NCBI RefSeq assembly: GCF_900088415.1
Contig: NZ_FLLQ01000011.1
Location: 62,001-126,000, forward strand
Direction: 5' to 3'
DNA from: Vibrio mediterranei
GTDB lineage: Bacteria; Pseudomonadota; Gammaproteobacteria; Enterobacterales; Vibrionaceae
Length of the DNA stretch: 64,000 nucleotides
The notes under the pieces were generated by a model. The model did not search any database. It was not told the origin of the DNA and saw only the letters and a program-made list of their open reading frames with translations. Made by a program: the position numbers and the translations under genes. Below, in pieces: positions 18,666 to 27,197 of this stretch. The stretch's first letter is position 1; every line of letters begins with the position of its first letter.

Positions 18666-19874
18666 ATGACGGAGAACGTACTTTCTGAAGTGCCAGCTCA
18701 ACCCAAGCTCGGTTTTATTATGTTTGCTGTGTTAGGGCTGCTGGGCGCTCTGACTCCAATGGCAATCAACATGTATCTTTCTGCAATGCCTGATATAGCA
18801 AGTGATCTGGGAAGTACAGCCAGTGACGTGCAGCTAACGCTGACTGTATATTTGGCTGGTTTTGCTATAGGTCAGATGTTGTACGGGCCATTGGCCGACA
18901 GTTTTGGCCGCAGGCCTGTATTATTGACAGGTGTGCTTTTCTTTGCGATAGCAGCGGCTCTAAGTGCTGTTGCAACTGAAATTGAATCACTGATGTATAT
19001 TCGTTTTATTCAGGGAGTCGCCGGAGCCGCAGCTCAGGTCATCATACTGGCTATTATCCGGGATATGTTTGAACGGGAAGATTTTGCACGTGTTATGTCT
19101 TTTGTCACTTTGGTGATCACCGTAGCACCATTAACTTCTCCATCAATAGGGGGCTACCTGGCAATATGGTTTGGCTGGCGTTCAATATTTTGGACTTTGG
19201 CTATTTTGGCAACTGTGGGAATCGTTCTTACCCTGTGGCGAATTCCTGAAACACTAAGTACTGATAATCGCCAACCTTTACACGTAGGAAGAACAGTTCG
19301 TAACTATATTGACTTATTTAAAAATCCGTCTGCTATGGGGCTAATATGGTCAGGTGCATTCTCATTTGCAGGTATGTTCGCCTTCTTGACCGCTGGGGCC
19401 TTTGTATATATCGATATATTTGGAGTGAAACCAGAACAGTTTGGCTATTTGGTTGGCCTTAACATTATCGCCATGTTCATTATTACAACCATTAATGGTC
19501 GGCTGGTAAAAAAACTGGGCACTCACACTATGCTCAAATTGGGACTATGGACTCAGCTTACAGCAGGTATTGGATTGGTGTTAGTTTGGGCACTTAATTT
19601 AGGTCTTTGGAGTACGGTGATTTTTGTCGCACTGTTTATTGGTACACTCTCTGCCATCAACAGTAACACAATGGCTATTTTGCTAAGTGGGTACCCCTCT
19701 ATGGCGGGAACCGCCACTTCGCTTGCGGGAACGATGCGTTTTGGTACAGGGGCTCTGGTCGGGGCCGTGGTTGCTTTGTTACCAAACAATGAAATATGGC
19801 CCATGATTTTTAGCATGGCTGCATGTGGAACGCTATCGATAGGGTTCTATTGGGTTCTAGGACGAAAAGCATGA
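18666..19874 (+). CDS. Bcr/CflA-family MFS drug exporter
   Basis: A 402-residue major facilitator protein with 12 predicted membrane segments. Family marks are PMAINMYLSAMPDIASDLG in TM1, AGFAIGQMLYGPLADSFGRRPVLLTG (MFS motif A) between TM2 and TM3, and LRXXQG-like MYIRFIQGVAGAAAQVI in TM4. Bcr/CflA members export chloramphenicol, bicyclomycin, florfenicol and similar compounds; which of these applies here cannot be read from sequence. The start is the ATG at 18666 after CGGAGGACATT. It is preceded by the WYL regulator and followed after 156 bases by the DHFR-like gene. Confidence 0.88.
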   Translation: MTENVLSEVPAQPKLGFIMFAVLGLLGALTPMAINMYLSAMPDIASDLGSTASDVQLTLTVYLAGFAIGQMLYGPLADSFGRRPVLLTGVLFFAIAAALSAVATEIESLMYIRFIQGVAGAAAQVIILAIIRDMFEREDFARVMSFVTLVITVAPLTSPSIGGYLAIWFGWRSIFWTLAILATVGIVLTLWRIPETLSTDNRQPLHVGRTVRNYIDLFKNPSAMGLIWSGAFSFAGMFAFLTAGAFVYIDIFGVKPEQFGYLVGLNIIAMFIITTINGRLVKKLGTHTMLKLGLWTQLTAGIGLVLVWALNLGLWSTVIFVALFIGTLSAINSNTMAILLSGYPSMAGTATSLAGTMRFGTGALVGAVVALLPNNEIWPMIFSMAACGTLSIGFYWVLGRKA

Positions 19875-20030
19875 TTTTATCATCCGAAGATAGAACTGTT
19901 TTATTTAAATAGAAAATCTCAATCTGAATATTGAGTGTCTTCATACAATGTTATTAATTTCATAGTGCTATAACAGACAAACTTTACGTTTAATAAAGCA
20001 CGTTACAAGCAACAAATATAGGAACTTATT

Positions 20031-20537
20031 ATGATCCGATTAGTATTTATGACCGATGACAGCAACATGATTGGCTGCAAAGACCCACAGGATATGCAAA
20101 ACAGGGTAGCAAAATGGCCACAAGGTAAAGACTTTGAAGCAGAACTGGGCCGACTTTTCTACGGTGAACATATCGCAAGCGGAGGCATTACCTATCCAGC
20201 CTTTTACGCTAGTGAAGTTGAAGGCATGAACATCTATGTTCTATCTCTGGATGAAGATTTTGACCTAATGGGTAACAACAATGCGAAGGTTGTGACTGAT
20301 TTTAAACAACTGGTTGAGAAATTCAGTAACAGTGATGAAACTCTGCTTGTTACAGGTGGTAAAACGACTTGGGAACTGTTCCTGCCATATGCTGACGAAA
20401 TGGTTGTTGTCTACACGGACAACGTGTTGACTCCTGGCGATATTCTGTTTGACTCGTGGAGAGATGTCGCTAAAACAGAAGTCGATCGTGTATTCTGGGA
20501 AGGTGGCTCTACCATCACTTATAAAGTTGACAAATGA
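20031..20537 (+). CDS. Divergent DHFR-fold protein (dihydrofolate reductase / RibD C-terminal superfamily)
   Basis: A 168-residue protein with the layout of a dihydrofolate reductase. It starts MIRLVFMTDDSNMIGCKDP, comparable to the N-terminal strand and Met20 loop of DHFR, and has WPQGKDFEAELGRLFYG in the helix B region. It has the cofactor-binding glycine pair in LLVTGGKTTWELFLPYADEMVV, which fits the DHFR GGxxxYxxxLPYADxLxL motif. Identity to ordinary FolA or Dfr types looks low, and the usual catalytic acid of helix B is not obvious (Asp or Glu of DFEAELG are candidates). It could be an antifolate-insensitive variant or a RibD-type reductase. It sits after an efflux gene in island cargo. 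Confidence 0.65.
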   Translation: MIRLVFMTDDSNMIGCKDPQDMQNRVAKWPQGKDFEAELGRLFYGEHIASGGITYPAFYASEVEGMNIYVLSLDEDFDLMGNNNAKVVTDFKQLVEKFSNSDETLLVTGGKTTWELFLPYADEMVVVYTDNVLTPGDILFDSWRDVAKTEVDRVFWEGGSTITYKVDK

Positions 20538-20624
20538 TTCATCTGCTTTTATTTATCAACAAGCTCATGGAGGTTAATGATTAAGTTATGTCTGATTCAT
20601 TAGTCTGTTGATGGATTTTATGGA

Positions 20625-20650
20625 GCCAGCAATTCCAACTGCTGGCTTTA
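20625..20650 (+). terminator. Putative terminator downstream of the DHFR-like gene
   Basis: GCCAGCA ... TGCTGGC stem (7 bp) followed by a short T/A run (TTTAAAA), about 85 bases after the stop. Confidence 0.45.
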
Positions 20651-20948
20651 AAAACAGAAAATCATTAAGGCTCTGCATTGTTTTTTACTTGTTATCTGCT
20701 CAGCTATAGAAGTAATCCAAAACACCGGTAACTTCTTCGGTCCTAACCCGCTTTAAGAAACAACTTGTTTCGCATTTTTGCAAGACCCTCTTGCAAAATT
20801 AGGTATTAAAGTTTGTCCAACAGGTTGTTGCACAAATTAATCTCATGATGGTTTCTTGCGTTCTAAACACTTCTTGGGGTACAGGTAAGTTATCACGCAA
20901 GTTGCGTGACGCAGCCTGCGTGATGGGTTTGTAACGCGAAATCGGGCA

Positions 20949-20972
20949 CAGGCTTTTCAGAAGAAAAGCCTG
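20949..20972. repeat. Perfect 10-bp inverted repeat at the 3' end of the recombinase gene
   Basis: CAGGCTTTTC, loop AGAA, then GAAAAGCCTG, ending 12 bases before the stop codon end of the minus-strand recombinase. It has no long T run, so a terminator or a recombinase-binding hairpin are both possible. Confidence 0.6.
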
Positions 20973-20984
20973 TTGCAGCACCTG

Positions 20985-21581
20985 TCAGCAGTCTGTTTTC
21001 TCAGACAACCTCAGAGCGTCTTCTAGTTCAACGCCAAGGTATCGAATTGTGTTATCTAGCTTCGAATGTCCAAGTAAAATCTGTACGGCCCTGATGTTTT
21101 TCGTTCTGGCATATATTAACGTGGCTTTGGTGCGGCGCATGGAATGAGTGCCGTAATAGTCAGCATTCAGTCCCAGTTTTACAACCCAGTTCCTGATAAT
21201 TGAACGATAGAATGAGTAGCTGATAGGTTGCCCAAAGCGTCGGCTACTCGGGAATAGAAAACTGCTTGCCTCTAGGGATGCTGCAAAAATCCATCGGCTA
21301 ATACTTTGCTGTGTTCTCGGAGTAATCTCATAGTGGACATCGGTGCCAGTTTTTTGCTGGATGCACTGAACCCTTTCATAGATAACTCCTTGCGAAGAAA
21401 CATCGTAAACGTGTAGCTTTAGTAAATCACTCGCTCTTAACTTGCTATCTATAGCTAGGTTCAGTAGTGCGAGCTGCATCAGATCATTTTCAATCTCCAG
21501 CCTAGTTCTGATCCGCCAGATCTCTTCAAGCTTAAATGGCCTTTTGATGCCACTGCATTTTCCAGAAGATAACTTTCTCAT
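20985..21581 (-). CDS. Solo tyrosine recombinase, catalytic domain only (FimB/XerD-like)
   Basis: A 198-residue protein consisting almost entirely of a tyrosine-recombinase catalytic domain, the size of FimB/FimE-type invertases. The whole active site is present: Arg49 (SKLRASDLL), Lys77 (QQKTGT), His146-x-x-Arg149 (THSMRRT), His172 (LLGHSKLDN) and Tyr181 (TIRYLG). There is no N-terminal core-binding (SAM-like) domain. The start ATG is preceded by GGAGGTCATC. It lies between the resistance-type cargo and the qat operon, so it may have brought in one of these blocks or act on nearby palindromes. It is unrelated in size and arrangement to the recombinases of the right-end module. Confidence 0.88.
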   Translation of the reverse strand: MRKLSSGKCSGIKRPFKLEEIWRIRTRLEIENDLMQLALLNLAIDSKLRASDLLKLHVYDVSSQGVIYERVQCIQQKTGTDVHYEITPRTQQSISRWIFAASLEASSFLFPSSRRFGQPISYSFYRSIIRNWVVKLGLNADYYGTHSMRRTKATLIYARTKNIRAVQILLGHSKLDNTIRYLGVELEDALRLSEKTDC

Positions 21582-21727
21582 GATGACCTCCTCTCAGTGT
21601 TTTGGTCAACATGAAGTTTGGCAGTCAAGTTTAGTAGGGTTTAGGAAGCTCTGAAACGTCGGTGGACATAAACGAGTTTGAGTCAGCTACCACATTGTGT
21701 CTTCGGATAAGCTAAATTAAGGCGAGC

Positions 21728-22453
21728 CTAACTAACAAGGCCTTTCAAATTAGCTTTGAGTATATCTCTTACTTCATCAGGAGAAATACCCCACAACTCT
21801 GCCAAATACGGAATAACACTGGCCGCATCGGATGGATATAGAATTTTTCCTTTCACCTTGGCAAATGGACCATCTGTTTCCAATAAAATTCGATCTCTTG
21901 GTAGCCAAGAAATGACATTCTTCGCTCTTATCGAGAACAACATGGCTGGTCCTATAGAAAAGTAACAACCAAGATCGATTGCTTTCAATACTTGTCTTTT
22001 TGTTGCAAGAAACCAATGAAGAATAGGAGTGCCCGCTTTGGGGTGCTCTCTTAAGCATTCTAAAACTGCGTCAACTGCATTTAGGCTATGAATAGTTAAT
22101 ATCTTATCTTTTTGAGATTCACATTTTTTAAGAATATGATTAAAAACAATCAACTGATCGTCAAAATGTTCTTTATAGCCCTTTGAACCATCAAGTCCAA
22201 TCTCTCCAATATACCGTGTTTCTTCTATCAATGTATCAAACAGGGTAAGCTCGTTTTTTCTCTGATGAGCTAACTGGGGATGCAATCCAAGTGCCGTCCG
22301 ACAGTTTTTAATATCACGCGTTAAATTAACAGTACCTTTGAAAGCCGAAGGTACTGTCGTAACGGATAATAGATAGCAACCAGTATCACTGATGTCTTTT
22401 AAAACCATGTCATAATCGGGGTAAAGATCGACATGGCAATGCATATCCATCAT
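21728..22453 (-). CDS. qatD: QatD, TatD-like metal-dependent hydrolase of the Qat anti-phage system
   Basis: A 241-residue TIM-barrel amidohydrolase of the TatD family. Metal ligands are visible: H-x-H in MHCHVDLYPDYD (His5, His7), Glu in YIGEIGLDGSKG, His in TPILHWFLA and Asp in ILLETDGPFAKVKG. TatD proteins are deoxyribonucleases; in Qat systems the nuclease is required for defence. The start overlaps the qatC stop by one base (TAATG), so it is translationally coupled as the last gene of qatABCD. It is shorter than housekeeping TatD (about 260 aa) and more divergent. Confidence 0.92.
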   Translation of the reverse strand: MMDMHCHVDLYPDYDMVLKDISDTGCYLLSVTTVPSAFKGTVNLTRDIKNCRTALGLHPQLAHQRKNELTLFDTLIEETRYIGEIGLDGSKGYKEHFDDQLIVFNHILKKCESQKDKILTIHSLNAVDAVLECLREHPKAGTPILHWFLATKRQVLKAIDLGCYFSIGPAMLFSIRAKNVISWLPRDRILLETDGPFAKVKGKILYPSDAASVIPYLAELWGISPDEVRDILKANLKGLVS

Positions 22454-23784
22454 TATATTTTATTCGCCTCAAGAAACGTTTCTACTTCTTTGAGTCCACG
22501 TCTAATTGTAGACTCTAATTTTTCTCTTGTAGTTTGTTCATTCGGTAACGAGCCACTTTGTCTAATCCATCCCTTGTAGTCTTGAGATTTATTAAGCCTA
22601 ATAATTGCAGTCTGCACCGCATGCAAATCATCTCTAGTATCTTTATCGTTATGAACAAATTTTAAGTTCTTACTGACGTATGGTGCATCTTGTGTGAACC
22701 CTGCATGATGGACAGATGAACGTCTAATGAGGCAAGGAACACAATGGCCACACTGCATATGTTTTCGATGCCAATGACTACAGGACACGCTCAACGGAAT
22801 GGCCTTAGCAATTGCAACTTGATCAACACATTCCTCTAACATTTCACCCTTTGTTTGAAATTGGTATGGGTTAACAAATGTCACGTTAAATCCAGCATCT
22901 TTTAAGAGTTCTTCAAGACGATTCAAGAAATATGGGTGAGTAGTCCGTGTACTGTGGCTACCAATTCGTCGCCTTGTGAGTGGAGGGTTGATTGAAATAT
23001 ACCCATTCTCAGGAACAATAATTGTAGAAATACTACTATCTTCGTTAGCATTTCTCAGAGCAGAAATCCCCAACACAGCCATAGCTAAAAAGTTAAAGCT
23101 TCTTCCACGCATCGTGACATCAGTTTTACCTTTCAATCCAGCCATTAAACTAGGTGAAATGCTATAAGAAAGCTCACCATACTTAGACTTTAAAAGCTTC
23201 TTGATGTTCTCTTGTTTAACACCATCTCCACGGTAAGCATGACTAAGCAAAAGCGGTTTATAATTGGATTTACCATTTAGTATATCTATTGCGCCAACAG
23301 CACTATCTAACCCACCAGAGAAAAGACAAACTGAGTTTAGTCCTTTGAAGCTATTCAACCTTGCTTTTGATTTGTTACTAACAATAGGTTTAGGCACCTC
23401 AAGCAAAGTTTTCGTAAACGTAAACTTCCACTGGTCACCAGTTAAGAAGCTCAAGATAGAACTAAGACGCTCCGATAAACTTCCCCATAATTTTTCGTTA
23501 ATAACCGGAATATGCAAGTGCATAACCCTTGACCACGCATCTGCCGCATTACCTCGAAGTTCAAATGTCTCAGCAGCAGTAACGGCACTAGCTATGGTTA
23601 TCAAATCTAAAGCATCCGCATCAATACTAACCCCAAGATCACGTACTTTCTTTAGTAAGCTGCCCGAAGCTCTACTGTGCTTAGAGCTATCGTGTGGGTG
23701 CGTACCGAAGAGTTGCACTGGGTGGCACGTCTCGGAATACTCGGGAAGCAAAGAAGGATTATGGTTAAAATAGAAATTAATCAT
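22453..23784 (-). CDS. qatC: QatC, QueC-like PP-loop ligase of the Qat system
   Basis: A 443-residue protein. Residues ~1-140 are a Qat-specific N-terminal region. Then comes an adenine-nucleotide alpha-hydrolase (PP-loop) domain with SGGLDS at ~156-161 (VCLFSGGLDSAVGAIDIL), and near the C-terminus a cysteine cluster CSHWHRKHMQCGHCVPC typical of the QueC zinc site. QueC makes the 7-deazaguanine preQ0 in queuosine synthesis; the defence homologue is thought to activate or transfer a related moiety. The ATG at 23784 with GGGAG upstream is preferred over the one at 23802; it overlaps the end of qatB by 8 bases. Confidence 0.93.
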   Translation of the reverse strand: MINFYFNHNPSLLPEYSETCHPVQLFGTHPHDSSKHSRASGSLLKKVRDLGVSIDADALDLITIASAVTAAETFELRGNAADAWSRVMHLHIPVINEKLWGSLSERLSSILSFLTGDQWKFTFTKTLLEVPKPIVSNKSKARLNSFKGLNSVCLFSGGLDSAVGAIDILNGKSNYKPLLLSHAYRGDGVKQENIKKLLKSKYGELSYSISPSLMAGLKGKTDVTMRGRSFNFLAMAVLGISALRNANEDSSISTIIVPENGYISINPPLTRRRIGSHSTRTTHPYFLNRLEELLKDAGFNVTFVNPYQFQTKGEMLEECVDQVAIAKAIPLSVSCSHWHRKHMQCGHCVPCLIRRSSVHHAGFTQDAPYVSKNLKFVHNDKDTRDDLHAVQTAIIRLNKSQDYKGWIRQSGSLPNEQTTREKLESTIRRGLKEVETFLEANKI

Positions 23785-24619
23785 TAAAAGACTCCCATTC
23801 ATCTACAGTCTGCGATATCGCGTCAATTTGAATTTTAGTGATATTAGCCTGCGATAAATGCCCTCCATTATCACTCGTGATCTTTTCTACTTTAGATTGA
23901 GTTATCACTTTTATTAGATCCCTTAATTCTTCTTCCATTTTGTGATGTTTACTAGGGTGTTCAGCATGAAACCAAGCCTTGCCCATTCCATCAACAACAT
24001 CCTGAAAAATCAGATCAGTTAAATAGCAAGATATAGCTTCTGTTACCACATCATCTGTAAACATGGACTCATCAAACTTTTCTTCATCAGGCAATACTTC
24101 CGCTAATGCAAAATCTATTGCTAAACGCACAGATTCAGCATCACCGTTATCAGGTGTTAGATGATCGCTAATACGATCTATCGCTTGGTCAGTAGTTAAT
24201 CCATTTAACTCAGATAGAGACAGGGTTCTATCGTTATACCTAACGCTGTCACCTTGCATCATCCCCAATAGACCGGAGCCAGCAGTGATACCGCTCGCTA
24301 GCCTGCGGCTCACTCCAGAACCTCCACCGGAGCTTCTAGAGTATTTCTTAAGAGAGCCTCTCAAATTAGAGTTGTCACTTCCTGACTTTGCGTAATCCCC
24401 AAATGCCCTTCTTGCCCCTGTCAGTCGATTTGGTGACGGAATATTAGGAACTGAGCCCGGAATCTGCTCTTGTACTTTTCCATTATCAACTTCCTGTGGT
24501 GGTACGCTAACGTCAGCTCCATTATCAGAACCAACTTCCACTGAACCGCCTTGCTCTGCCCATGGTGGTAACAACGGGCTCTTATTATTAGGTCCGGTAC
24601 TTGATGCTGAAGTTCCCAT
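23777..24619 (-). CDS. qatB: QatB, accessory protein of the Qat anti-phage system
   Basis: A 280-residue protein without a recognisable enzymatic domain. It begins Met-Gly-Thr-Ser-Ala-Ser-Ser, followed by a Pro/Ser/Gly-rich low-complexity stretch to about residue 120, then a helical, acidic domain. The Gly2 start with a flexible tail is notable because QueC-like defence proteins have been reported, as I recall, to modify an N-terminal glycine of a partner; whether that applies here is inference. Its start overlaps the qatA stop by one base and its end overlaps qatC. Assignment is mainly by position between KAP ATPase and QueC-like genes plus the characteristic N-terminus. Confidence 0.88.
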   Translation of the reverse strand: MGTSASSTGPNNKSPLLPPWAEQGGSVEVGSDNGADVSVPPQEVDNGKVQEQIPGSVPNIPSPNRLTGARRAFGDYAKSGSDNSNLRGSLKKYSRSSGGGSGVSRRLASGITAGSGLLGMMQGDSVRYNDRTLSLSELNGLTTDQAIDRISDHLTPDNGDAESVRLAIDFALAEVLPDEEKFDESMFTDDVVTEAISCYLTDLIFQDVVDGMGKAWFHAEHPSKHHKMEEELRDLIKVITQSKVEKITSDNGGHLSQANITKIQIDAISQTVDEWESFND

Positions 24620-26382
24620 TATTTAGTTGCCTCTAGTTCTTTAATCAATGATTCTAGCCATCGTTTCTTGGGAGCTTTCTTCACGAAAGCTAAAAAATTA
24701 GCCTTACACCTATCATCATGTGCTGCCAATTGCCTTGCTCCATATATTCCGGAGGTTTTTAGGCTCCAATCTTCAACTTTACGCAACTCTTCGATGAGGC
24801 TATCCATCACAGATATGTACTCTTCACTAGCTGTAAGTTCAATCAGTTCAGAGCTCGCTTTACTGGATCTAGTTTTCTGTTTCAACAATCCTTCAAGCAT
24901 TTTTTGTGCTGCGCCTGACATGACGCTATTAACAGAGCCCATCGGGATATTTTGTCTGCTCAAGTATGCTGCCGCAGTTAGATCTACACCTGTAAACAAA
25001 GGTTTTAATCGAGCCCATTTTTCTAGGAAATGAACTTCTTTCTTCCATTCATCAGGTAGCCTTTCGATATCAAACTCTTTATCTGTTCGTTCGAGTTCTT
25101 CAATGAGTTCTGGTTTACCACTCTCTGAATCAATGAGCTCATACAGCCTATTTGTTGCTTGAATACCCATGCAGCGTTCAAAAATCACTAGCTTAGTTAT
25201 TGTTCGCTCATCTAGCTGCATACCTCTACGATGTGCAGTTTTTTTCCTCATCTTAACTTGATTAAGTAAGCGCTTTACGATTCTTGGATTGCCGTTTATG
25301 TTCGCAGACTCTGCCAATATTGGAGCCATCTGTTCTGCTATCTTAAACTCTTCTCTAAGCTCAGCGTCATCAAGCTCACACCTTTCTAGTAAATCATCTA
25401 CCGAAATCTGTCCCTGTTTCCAAGAAAACCTGAGTGATTCTTCCAACCCTAGCCTCAAGCGGTCGAACTCTTTTATTGGGATACCTCTGTCTTGGGCAAT
25501 TAGCATTATCAGATAGGCTCTAACCTCAGCAAAACCGGGCTTTGGAACATGTACAGGGATTTGAATCAGTTTATCTAGATAGTCAGTTTGGTGACGTACA
25601 GAAGCTCCCTTATGGAAATGAGGAATTGCCAAGCGAATCATGTCCGGGTCAGCCGCAACAACAAATGCAGTATTTGGCATGAACAAAAACAATCTAATTG
25701 CTTCTAGTGTGGATATCGTATTCTCAGGTAAACATCTATCTAAGTTATCAACATAAACAATTACAGGTTTATCAAAAGCCTTTAGCAACGATATATAGGA
25801 TTTTCTAAACTCTCTAATCTCTTTTGGAGGAGAGAATTTCTTCTTAGCTTTTACAAGTCCTTTAGCCTTTTTACCAACCTGACCTATTGCTTTAGCATCT
25901 TTCTGAACTGCTTCGAAATCCAAATCATCATTTTCATCAAAGGCATCCCCAGCCCAACCAAAAAAGTTCTGAATTGCACCGAATGTCGGCATTCCAGAAA
26001 TAGCAGCAGCACCTTCAGCCATAAGCCCCATAAACCTTACTTTGTCGATGCGCTTAGCAAAATCAAGTGCCTTTTCAAGTAGTTTTTCATCCTCAGCGGC
26101 AGCTTCAACCAATTGTGCTGCGATAGTCTCCAACAGTGCAGCTTTTGCATCGTCGTATCCCTGAAATGTCCATGCATCAAAATGAATCTGGATGTACTCT
26201 TGTTCTTCCTTCTCAAGCGCTTTAGCGGTTAACTCTAAAATTGTTGACTTACCAGCACCCCAATCACCAAATACGCCAATAGATATTGGCATTAACTCTT
26301 TCTCTGTAATGAGATCTTTGATTGATTCAGCAATCTCATTGAAATTTAAAAAATCGATCTTAGATTCTTTATCTGACCACAT
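24619..26382 (-). CDS. qatA: QatA, KAP-family P-loop ATPase of the Qat anti-phage system
   Basis: A 587-residue NTPase of the KAP family. Walker A is GDWGAGKST at residues ~39-47, the KAP-specific block IHFDAWTFQGYDDAKAAL follows, and Walker B is in KPVIVYVDNLDRCLPENT (about residue 215), followed by FVVAADPDMIRLAI. A short moderately hydrophobic stretch (GLMAEGAAAISGMPTFGAIQNFFGWAG, ~125-150) interrupts the P-loop domain, as in KAP proteins that carry membrane insertions. It is first in a tight four-gene operon (1-base, 8-base and 1-base overlaps) that matches the qatABCD anti-phage system described from defence islands. Confidence 0.94.
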   Translation of the reverse strand: MWSDKESKIDFLNFNEIAESIKDLITEKELMPISIGVFGDWGAGKSTILELTAKALEKEEQEYIQIHFDAWTFQGYDDAKAALLETIAAQLVEAAAEDEKLLEKALDFAKRIDKVRFMGLMAEGAAAISGMPTFGAIQNFFGWAGDAFDENDDLDFEAVQKDAKAIGQVGKKAKGLVKAKKKFSPPKEIREFRKSYISLLKAFDKPVIVYVDNLDRCLPENTISTLEAIRLFLFMPNTAFVVAADPDMIRLAIPHFHKGASVRHQTDYLDKLIQIPVHVPKPGFAEVRAYLIMLIAQDRGIPIKEFDRLRLGLEESLRFSWKQGQISVDDLLERCELDDAELREEFKIAEQMAPILAESANINGNPRIVKRLLNQVKMRKKTAHRRGMQLDERTITKLVIFERCMGIQATNRLYELIDSESGKPELIEELERTDKEFDIERLPDEWKKEVHFLEKWARLKPLFTGVDLTAAAYLSRQNIPMGSVNSVMSGAAQKMLEGLLKQKTRSSKASSELIELTASEEYISVMDSLIEELRKVEDWSLKTSGIYGARQLAAHDDRCKANFLAFVKKAPKKRWLESLIKELEATK

Positions 26383-26914
26383 GTTTATGTCCTGACAGTA
26401 CTAATAACAACCGCGTCAGTATTGACTCGGCTGACTGATCCTCAAGTTAAATAAGATTCTATTGAAGGCGTTACTTCTCTGATATCACAAATAAAAACAA
26501 ATATGTGCTTTGTTTCTTAATAATTTTATCATTCTAATCTGTGAATTTAGCAATTCAAAGATAATAAAACTCAGTTTGTGAGGTAAGAGTATGAGTCAGA
26601 GACTTGCCAGATCATTTTGACAAGAGGCTATGAGAATTTGTGCACCAAGCGGCTGAACAAATAGGAAAACAGCTTGCTTTGTTATGACTTAGCTGCCTGT
26701 TGGATAATTTGGGAAGCAACTTGCTGACTAAACTATTTTAATGAAGGTTTACTGCTATCTAAACACGTTTTGGGGCAAAAGTTTGCTAGCCAAATCGTAC
26801 TGATACTGTTTTTGCTTTAATTAGCGAAAAACGAATAACCTCAAGTATGGAAAGTTCACTTAACTCAGTATCCAATCTGCCAAGAGCAGATCAGCCACAG
26901 AGGTGCTTTCAACT
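26383..26914. other. AT-rich intergenic region upstream of qatABCD
   Basis: About 530 bases with no credible gene in any frame. It is strongly AT-rich, with runs such as TAATAATTTTATCATTC, and must carry the qat promoter, which I cannot place exactly. It separates the small membrane protein gene from qatA. Confidence 0.5.
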
Positions 26915-27085
26915 TTAATTTGCTGAATTTGATTTTTTCGGGGGATGATTTTTAGCCTGTTCTTTGCTTAATCGGTGAGCCGTGTAGCCGACCCAGACAG
27001 AAAAAAGCAAGATGCTAACCAATGTAATAGCCAAGAGGGTAAATACGCCATCAAAGCTAAATATCCAAGAGCTTAGGGCTTGCAT
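26915..27085 (-). CDS. Small single-span membrane protein, unknown function
   Basis: A 56-residue protein: short N-terminus (MQALSSWIFSFDGVF), one membrane segment (TLLAITLVSILLFSVWVGYTA, about residues 16-36) and a basic, Pro/Lys-rich tail (HRLSKEQAKNHPPKKSNSAN). The start is fixed by a near-perfect ribosome-binding site, GGAGGTGATA, directly before the ATG at 27085; an upstream in-frame ATG (27097) is inside that site. It lies alone between the recombinase operon and qatA on the same strand. It is not recognised. It could be a stress-type membrane peptide or a toxin-like small protein, but nothing shows this directly. Confidence 0.65.
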   Translation of the reverse strand: MQALSSWIFSFDGVFTLLAITLVSILLFSVWVGYTAHRLSKEQAKNHPPKKSNSAN

Positions 27086-27197
27086 TATCACCTCCATCTT
27101 TGTTTACTTCTGTACATGTTAGCACAAGAAATATTGACACAACTCCGGATGCAACTCTTCATGTTCGCGATGGGTGGGCTCTGATTTTCTAGTACTA

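Larger units (their letters stand above)
20538..20984. other. Convergent intergenic region with palindromes before the solo recombinase
   Basis: About 450 bases between the DHFR-like gene (+) and the recombinase (-), with no credible gene. It contains palindromes: ATCACGCA at 20892-20899 with inverted partners TGCGTGA at 20903 and TGCGTGAT at 20917-20924, and a perfect 10-bp hairpin CAGGCTTTTC / GAAAAGCCTG at 20949-20972. The hairpin may be the recombinase terminator; the TGCGTGA elements may be binding sites. Confidence 0.5.

Noticed and set aside
20799..20981. 60-codon open frame downstream of the solo recombinase
   Set aside because: It runs across the palindromes, has no ribosome-binding site and no recognisable sequence.
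20031..21581. Integron: DHFR-like gene next to a tyrosine recombinase
   Set aside because: The recombinase is a 198-residue catalytic domain without the IntI-specific insertion, it is convergent with the DHFR-like gene, and no attC-like imperfect palindrome follows the gene.
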